DNA of 64,000 nucleotides from Orbilia blumenaviensis (Eukaryota; Ascomycota; Orbiliomycetes; Orbiliales; Orbiliaceae), in contig JAVHNS010000015.1 of assembly GCA_036872755.1 (NCBI GenBank), positions 248,001-312,000 on the forward strand, in the 5' to 3' direction. Positions 58,042 to 64,000 of the stretch are shown here, piece after piece. The position numbers were made by a program, and so were the translations under genes. Position 1 is the stretch's first letter. Each line of letters starts with the position of its first letter. The notes under the pieces were generated by a model, which saw nothing but the letters and a program-made list of their open reading frames with translations, was not told the DNA's origin and did not search any database.

Positions 58042-58452
58042 GCTATGATAAGTATCAATTCGATACAGTCTATAGCCAAATGCTGTATCGCTAGTACTAG
58101 TATGTGCAGGTATAATAGTATAAGAATTTGCTGGTCGCACTGATCTTATTCAACCGTAAAAGTATCCTCTGGATCAGTAATATTTTTTGTCTTATACTGC
58201 CCGGTCGCGATGCTTTTACCATACATTGCAAATCTAACTCTTGTTAGAAGCAAAGTGAGTTCGAGAGTGAGGCCAGGGATATAGTGGGTCCCGACGTCAC
58301 CAAGGCCATCTTGGTGTGTTGCCAGAAATCACCACTTTAGGCAGCTTGTGTACCTATCTTCAGGCCTCGTTCTTTCCCTTTCATCTTCGACTTCAGTAGC
58401 CGACCAAACCGCTCTGATCCTTGATCGAGGCCACAGACTCGCGCTTTTCACT
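58042..58452. promoter_or_regulatory. Intergenic, promoter of the PalA/Rim20 gene
   Basis: About 410 bp between two plus-strand genes. C/T-rich from about 58370 to the start codon. GCCAGG (58271) fits the PacC consensus GCCARG; a single copy means little. Confidence 0.4.
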
Positions 58453-61228
58453 ATGTCCACGTAGGTTATATCGTCTTCTCTCTACTCTGGGACATACTGA
58501 ACTGACATGCGCGTCTAGTCCTCTCCAGATACCGTTCCGCAAATCCGCACCCCTCACCCCGCCACTGTCGACGGCGATAACATCCTACATATCCTCCAAA
58601 TATGACCAGCATCCCGATATGTTCAAGGCCGACCTGGCCATGATTGACAAGCTGCGGTCGGATGCCGTCAACGTTCGGGAAGCGCATGGTAGTGGGTTGG
58701 TCAAGTTGGGAGCCTATGCCGCCGTGCTTTCAGCTGCTAGTGGGAAATTCCCAGTCGATGTATGGAAACCTGTCTCGATAATGTATGGGAGGGACTACAC
58801 TAATGACCATATTACTATAGATCGGTGCAGATTTTTCGTGGTATCCAGCGTTAGGATACTATACTCAACGTCCGAGTAAGGGCTATATTCACGGAACTCA
58901 CCCTGGTACCTATCATTCTAATTCTTGCAAATAGTCACCCAAAACAACCTGCAGTTCGAGCGCGCAAACGTAATATACAATATCGCTTCCTTATATTCCC
59001 AACTCGCGGTCTCGGTATCCCATTCGACATCTGAGGGTCTAAGACAAGCTTCCAACTATTTCTCATGGGCCGCCGGAACCCTCTCCCACCTTCGCACCGA
59101 AATAATACCCAAAATGCGATCTCTACCACCAGATGACATGGATGTAATGACCCTCGAAGCGCTCGAGAACCTCATGTTGGCACAGGGCCAGGAGTGTTAC
59201 TGGAAAAGAGCAGTCATGGACGGCATGAAGGACTCCAATATATCCAAGCTTGCAGCAAAAGTTAACGACTTTTATGCTGAAGCCAGAGATGTTGCGAAGC
59301 AGTCCGATGCCATATCGACAGACTGGATTCATCACATGACCGCAAAGCACCATCATTTTGCGGCAGCAGCGCAGTTAAGAGCATCCTGTGATGCGCTAGA
59401 GAAAGCGAGGTACGGAGAGGAAGTAGCAAGGTTGCAGGATGCACTGAAATGTGTGAATGAGGGGTTGAGGGAGGAGAGTTATGTCTCAAGTGTTGTGACC
59501 ACAGATTTAAAGGGTTTGAAGCAGAAAATAGTGGATACCCTACGACGAGCAGAGAAGGATAACGACTTGATATATTTGGCACCCGTGCCATCGAAAGCCG
59601 AGCTAGCTGTGCTACGGCGAGCGCAGATGGTAAATCCCGTCGTGCCTAAGGAGATCACAGAGGCCAGTGCGAAGCTCGTAGCAGGGGGGGAATACGGCCC
59701 ACCGCTGTTTCAAAACTTGGTGCCGTTCGCTGTACATATGGCCGGCAGCATATATGTGGAAAGAAGGGATCGGGCCGTGAATAATATTATCGAAGAATTG
59801 GAGATTTTGACGGTACAGCTTAGGGAAACACTACAGTCGCTGAACTTGCCGGGGTCGCTGGAGGCGCTTGAGAAACCGTTGGGGCTGCCACCTGGACTAA
59901 TGGCACACGTACAGGAAGTTAGGCAGGCAGGAGGTGTAGAAGGTCTTCTAAGAGCCTATGACGACGTGACTAAGATCAAATCGAATGACAAAGCGGTATA
60001 CCAGGAGTGCGTGGAGATCCTCAGACTCGAAGAGGAGGAAGACCAAAAGATGAGACAGAGACATGGAACGGACAGGTGGTTACGGAAACCGTCAAAAGAG
60101 GTGGAGTCGAATCCTATCAAGCAAGTTGAGGAGTACGGCAGCATGATACAGAGCGCAGATAACTCGGATCGCCTTATTATGGAAAAGATTCGCATGTACG
60201 AGGCGCCACTACGTTTGATGCAAGGCAGTGACGTGAGTTATCTTATTCTGCTAATTTGATCGAAGATATACTGATATAATTGCGAAGTCCGGCCTGCGGG
60301 AATTTGTTCCAAACTCGAGCCGCCCGAGAATGAATGTTCAAGTTGACAAAATCTCGGCGAAGCTCCGACAACTACTCGATGAAACATCACGGTTCGAATC
60401 TGCTCGGAAACGCCTGATCGAACAAATACGCGAACGAGGAAAAGCAGACGATATAACACAGGCACTGCTTGCCGAAGCCGCTAAGATCGAGCTAGAACAG
60501 CCACTTAAACCTATAGAGGCTGCAGATTTTGAAACCCTCTTTGCGGAACGTCTACGCGCTTATGATGAATATCAGTCGCTGAAAGACGACGAGCAACAGA
60601 AGCAGAAATCATTGGTTACGAAGATCAAGGAGGCAAACACCACATTTGTGTCGAGTAGAAAAGTAGATGATAGTCTAAAGGAGCGAGAACAGGCGCTGCA
60701 AACTCTGGAAACAGCGTACTCGAAATACCAAGAAGTGATTGGGAATTTAGAAGCCGGCAGGACGTTTTACAATAATCTTGCGAAGTTGTTGGCGAGGTTA
60801 CAGCAAGAAGCCAAGGGATTCGTGTACGCAAGGAAGTACGAGGCAGAGCAGATGGAGATGTAAGTACATCCTCTCAGCTTATCAAGGAAGAAGGCGCATC
60901 TAACGAAAACAACAGGGACATTACATCTGCAATGTCGAACTTGAGAATATCATCCACACCTGCCACAGCACCGATAGCACAATACCAGCAACCACCCCAA
61001 CAACAACCTGTCCTTCCACCACAGCCACAGGCCCCAGCCGCATCTTCGCGATATCCTACAAGATCTCTACCAACTAGGCAATCTGAGACAGCGACGCCAC
61101 TACCGGCACCGCAGGCTCAAAGACCGCTTAATGTACCGTCTGTACCGACAGTACAAGGTGGTATTTGGACGCCAGATCAGGGGATTAGGTTTGGACCACC
61201 AGCAGGGGGTTCTGGGAGGGGGAGGTAG
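58453..61228 (+). CDS. palA: pH-response Bro1/ALIX-like protein PalA/Rim20, six exons, 828 aa
   Basis: Exons 58453-58460 (8 nt), 58519-58759, 58821-58875, 58935-60232, 60288-60859 and 60916-61228; 829 codons including stop. PalA/Rim20 binds YPx(L/I) motifs of the transcription factor PacC/Rim101 and ESCRT-III Vps32 at endosomes, and brings PacC to its protease PalB for pH-driven processing. The Bro1 domain spans about 5-390, with KYDQHPDMFKADL, DAVNVREAHGSG, GADFSWYPALGYY and NVIYNIASLYSQLAVSV. A coiled V-domain follows to about 720 and a Pro/Gln-rich tail (QYQQPPQQQPVLPPQPQ) ends the protein, as in the ALIX family. The 55-nt exon 3 and the 8-nt first exon are supported by exact frame and family match. 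Intron 1 separates ATGTCCAC from the rest. Confidence 0.93.
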
Positions 61229-61805
61229 ATCCTTTAAGATATATACATGCAATAACCGTTTAGTGTTTGCGTTTCTTTCGTTTGTCTTCAGTCTTTATTG
61301 GGTGGAATTTTAGTCAGCTATGCATAGCGATCAATACAAAGCGAACGATCTCGAGCTACTAGTCGTGTATTCAGTAACCTGAAGCCCTCTTAGGTTAGTT
61401 GGCCTTATTAGCTTCAGAATCAAGGTTAACTAGCCCACCGTGTAATTACTTTTGCGAACCAAGATATGAGAGGAGTTCATATCACATGCAAAAGAAAAAA
61501 CGAGAAGATTATCATGTTAAAGTTATATGGTCCCTGCGTCGCCCTGCTTGATACAAACATTCGCTATGACGTCATAGATGATGCACGCATTTTTATGGCA
61601 CAGGAACAAACGTCATTGGAGGCGATTCGCAGGCACGGGAATACCTGGGTGTATAAAAAGTCCGTTGGAAGAATATGATTCTTAACTTCATTTTAATAGT
61701 TTCTATCAAGTTATCAAAGATCAAGACTATACAAAGAAATACTCTACGTTTCTATCTCTCATCAATAAAACTATCCATACAAAAACAACAAAACTCTATT
61801 TCAAA
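61229..61805. other. Intergenic between palA and the small glycine-rich protein gene
   Basis: About 580 bp. A 70-codon ATG frame at 61466-61678 has no recognisable features. The A-rich 100 bp before 61806 looks like a fungal leader (CAAAATG start context). Confidence 0.5.
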
Positions 61806-62137
61806 ATGAACAATAAGAATAACGGCGTTCGTCAAGGTGTGACCGGTGTCACCTCGTATGTTTCACCCTTTCCAAGAGTTGACGTTGATAACCTCTTGTC
61901 ATGAGCATACTAATATAGATCATCACTAGTACTGTTGGAAATCTCGCCGGCGGCATCCTCGGCACGGTCGGCGGAGCAGTTGGTACAGTCGGCCGCGGCC
62001 TCGGTGGAACAATAAACAATACCACTGGAACAAGGGCAGTAGGTGATGGGCTTGCCTATGTGACAAATGGAGTCGAAAGCGGTGTCAACACTGTGGCGAA
62101 GGGGATTGAGGATGCTGGAAAGGCTCCTGGAAAATAA
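61806..62137 (+). CDS. Small glycine-rich protein with GGxxGTVG-type repeats, two exons, 85 aa
   Basis: Exons 61806-61855 and 61930-62137, 86 codons with stop. The acceptor is CACTAG at 61929; the nearer-looking ATATAG acceptor breaks the frame. After splicing the protein reads GVTGVTSTVGNLAGGILGTV and continues with GGAVGTVGRGLGGT and VESGVNTVAKGIEDAGK. Many Pezizomycotina encode proteins of this size with the same Gly/Val/Thr pattern (TSTVGNTLGG...), usually annotated only as hypothetical. The periodic small residues (GxxxG) suggest amphipathic helices that could bind membranes, but this is inference. No signal peptide. The start context is good (AAAATGA). Confidence 0.75.
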
Positions 62138-63021
62138 GGAAGGAAAACAAAAAAATAAAAAACACCACGTAGGAATAGGAATATGGTCATAGTGTTTGTT
62201 TGGATTTGGGTTATATGGAGTTATAGGATTTTGCAATGTATTATCAGTTGAAGATAATAATTCTTTTCACCCATATTAACCTCCATGAGAGATGAATGGT
62301 AGGAAATAGAGAGAGAGGTCCAATCAGGTATAAAAATAAATCGTAGCATCAACAAAACCTCAAGAGACGTCTGTATATTTGACCAGTCCGTCAACGAGGC
62401 CCATATTCAGTGCTTGACTCTATGATTGTTGACTCATCACGCTGAACCTTCTCTCCATTTCGTATGTTCCCTCATGGATATTTCTTCGCATCTGTACCGA
62501 AAGGCCTACCAGAAGTGTAAAAAAAGAGTAGAAAGATGGAAAGTCTTTCGAAGAAGAAAAGAGAAATCCGAGTTCAAAATGAAATGGATTTGAACCATCC
62601 AATAAAACTCTTCATCAGCCCATCGTCCTCCTCCTCTCAAAAGGATCCTCAAATCCAATGGTGTGTAATGATGTAAACCCCCCTCGCCTCAAGAATAAGC
62701 CCCATCGAGTCACCTCATACCCAATCTTTCGAAAAGGGTACAAAGCAATCGCATAACTATCCAATCTTTGACGAAAATTTGAAACCAGCACCAGAGGGCG
62801 TGAACCCCCAATTCCCAACAATCCCTTACCACACCCGAATCCTTCCACAACAAAGAAAGCCAGTCTTCAATCAACCCGAAGGCGAGAGACGCAGAGATCG
62901 ATGTTTTAAGCGTGGTAGTAACTAACGGTTGTGAAATAAAAGAAGGTGGGTGTAATTGTTTTATAATGCTGTATGATGAACCGAATGGAATCAATGCTTC
63001 TATGTCGGTGTTTTTCAACTG

Positions 63022-63041
63022 GTTTTCGTTTTCACGAAAAC
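63022..63041. repeat. Perfect 8-bp inverted repeat with 4-nt loop
   Basis: GTTTTCGT, TTTC, ACGAAAAC on the plus strand. Transcribed from the minus strand it would be an 8-bp stem closed by a GAAA tetraloop. Confidence 0.6.
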
Positions 63042-63584
63042 TACGTCCGGGGACTTTCTCCCAAAGCTTTCTGTATTTTGACAGTGGAGGACGAATCTTC
63101 CATTATCTGTATGTGGCTTTGATGGCGATTGTTTGAGCGAGGGGGGATATATACGGACATTACTTGAATTGCGCGAGGTTTTGAGAAGGGAAGGCTAATG
63201 GATGATGGAGTTGAAGTTTTCTTGTGATGATGGTTGGTGAAAGGAAGAGAGAAGACAATTTTGGTGTCGCGAAAAAATAAAAATTTATATTTGGGTGGCT
63301 GACCCTGGCGCAAACCAAGAGTGGCTAGTGATGTGTTGGTGGCTGGTGAGACAACTCAAAAGCCAACAGATGTCACCGAAAGCCAACTGTGCATGAGCAC
63401 GTTGCAAGATGACCTGGTATATATAATAATATCTAAGGCTATATACTATAGTATCCGAACATATGCATATGTGGCGCCCCCAATTTTACGTCCAGCGCCG
63501 TTTTCTGAGACTCACCTCCACTGGCTCCATGTTTAGCTTATAACGTGGTAAGGTATCGTAATTAAATCAGACCTTGGTTGAGCT

Positions 63585-63592
63585 TATAAATA
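63585..63592 (+). promoter_or_regulatory. TATA box of the right-edge gene
   Basis: TATAAATA lies about 152 bp before the ATG at 63744, followed by a C/T-rich leader. Confidence 0.5.
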
Positions 63593-63743
63593 AGCCCGCA
63601 TGTCCCATTGCTAAATCCAATTCCCTCACTCTCTCCACTAGTATCGCCAATGCCTCTATCGTGTCTTACTTCTTGAGTTCAAGCCTAATTCTGTTAAACT
63701 TAATAAAACCTCTTAATATTTGAGCTTGCTACCCGCGCGCACG

Positions 63744-63992
63744 ATGGATGCGAAAGGAACACCCAGCCTCAACCCGCTTAGGGCAGGTCAGCAAGCTCCT
63801 ATTCCTCAACCTAAGCCAGAGTACGAAGACGTCATGCTTTTTCAACACCGCGATTGGGACGACCGGCCTGATGCGGATGTGGATTTCAACCTAAACGGCG
63901 CCCGAGCAGATAATTGGAAACTTTGGACTGTGAAGCTAGACTTCGTTCAACAAGGTAATATGCTGCAGAAGAATCTCTACGAGGTAGTCTGA
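63744..63992 (+). CDS. Unrecognised protein, start of a gene at the window edge (82 codons visible)
   Basis: The frame opens at the ATG in CACGATGGAT and runs to a TGA at 63990-63992, only 8 bp before the window ends. The N-terminus is Pro/Gln-rich (PIPQPKPEYEDVMLFQHRDW) and then acidic; no signal peptide or known domain is seen. Potential donors near the end (CAAGGTAATATG at about 63955 and GAGGTAGTCTG at about 63984) mean the apparent stop may lie in an intron and the gene may continue beyond the window. Treat the C-terminus as unknown. Confidence 0.45.
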   Translation: MDAKGTPSLNPLRAGQQAPIPQPKPEYEDVMLFQHRDWDDRPDADVDFNLNGARADNWKLWTVKLDFVQQGNMLQKNLYEVV

Positions 63993-64000
63993 ATAGAAAT

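Larger units (their letters stand above)
62138..63743. other. Intergenic with an unresolved possible minus-strand coding region
   Basis: About 1.6 kb. On the minus strand from about 63110 to 62615 two overlapping frames stay open: one ends at 62710 (residues such as VVRDCWELGVHALWCW), the other at 62615 (IGYEVTRWGLFLRR, ending ERRRTMG). An ATG at 63112 could start a short exon, but I could not find splice junctions that join it convincingly to either frame, so no CDS is called. A perfect 8-bp hairpin lies at 63022-63041. The last 160 bp hold a TATA box for the next gene. Confidence 0.4.

Noticed and set aside
61466..61678. 70-codon ATG frame between palA and the small glycine-rich gene
   Set aside because: No homologue recognised, no typical leader, and A/T-rich surroundings.

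Overview
The window looks like nuclear DNA of a filamentous ascomycete (Pezizomycotina). Genes are short-intron and multi-exon: I could join exons by hand with GT..AG borders, introns mostly 45-300 nt, and CTAAC/CTGAC-like branch sites. The recognisable products (Crz1-type zinc-finger factor, CaMKK-type kinase, PalA/Rim20, Atx1, uS10) are fungal housekeeping and signalling proteins. Long intergenic stretches and a NACHT/ankyrin-style fungal N-terminal domain would suit a class such as Orbiliomycetes or Pezizomycetes, but that placement is only a guess. No rRNA, tRNA, CRISPR array or intact transposon was found by eye.

Left part (1-12.7 kb): a six-exon minus-strand gene with a HeLo-like/STAND-type N-terminus, four CxxC pairs and a C-terminal membrane anchor (78-3126); a three-exon CRAL-TRIO plus RhoGAP protein (4057-6421); three small, diverged relatives sharing the exact spacing H-x6-C-x-H-x16-C-x-C followed by C-x2-C (8079-10868); and a coiled-coil protein of unknown role (11377-12741).

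Middle (12.7-38.7 kb): a gene-poor stretch of about 13.5 kb with no supported gene, ending in a long pyrimidine-rich leader in front of a calcium/calmodulin-dependent kinase kinase homologue (26227-29967); then a large kelch-type single-pass membrane protein (32955-36911).

Right part (38.7-64 kb): the copper chaperone Atx1 (38689-39015); a Pof1-like nucleotidyltransferase on the minus strand (39472-40663) that shares a divergent promoter with a steroid 5-alpha-reductase-like enzyme (41265-42420); Crz1 (47209-49212); a P-loop protein resembling Crinkler/RHS-type ATPases (50654-52172); ribosomal protein uS10 on the minus strand (52712-53499); a three-exon small secreted cysteine-rich protein (55473-55937); a short-chain dehydrogenase (56860-58041); the pH-signalling Bro1 protein PalA/Rim20 (58453-61228); a small glycine-rich protein (61806-62137); and the start of an unrecognised gene at the right edge (63744 onward).

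Functionally the window holds parts of calcium signalling (a CaMKK-like kinase and the calcineurin target Crz1) and ambient-pH signalling (PalA). It also holds accessory genes of the kind that vary between fungal lineages: the STAND-like gene, the Crinkler-like gene, the small Cys/His family and the secreted cysteine-rich peptide. All gene models come from reading the sequence; no database search or transcript evidence was available.
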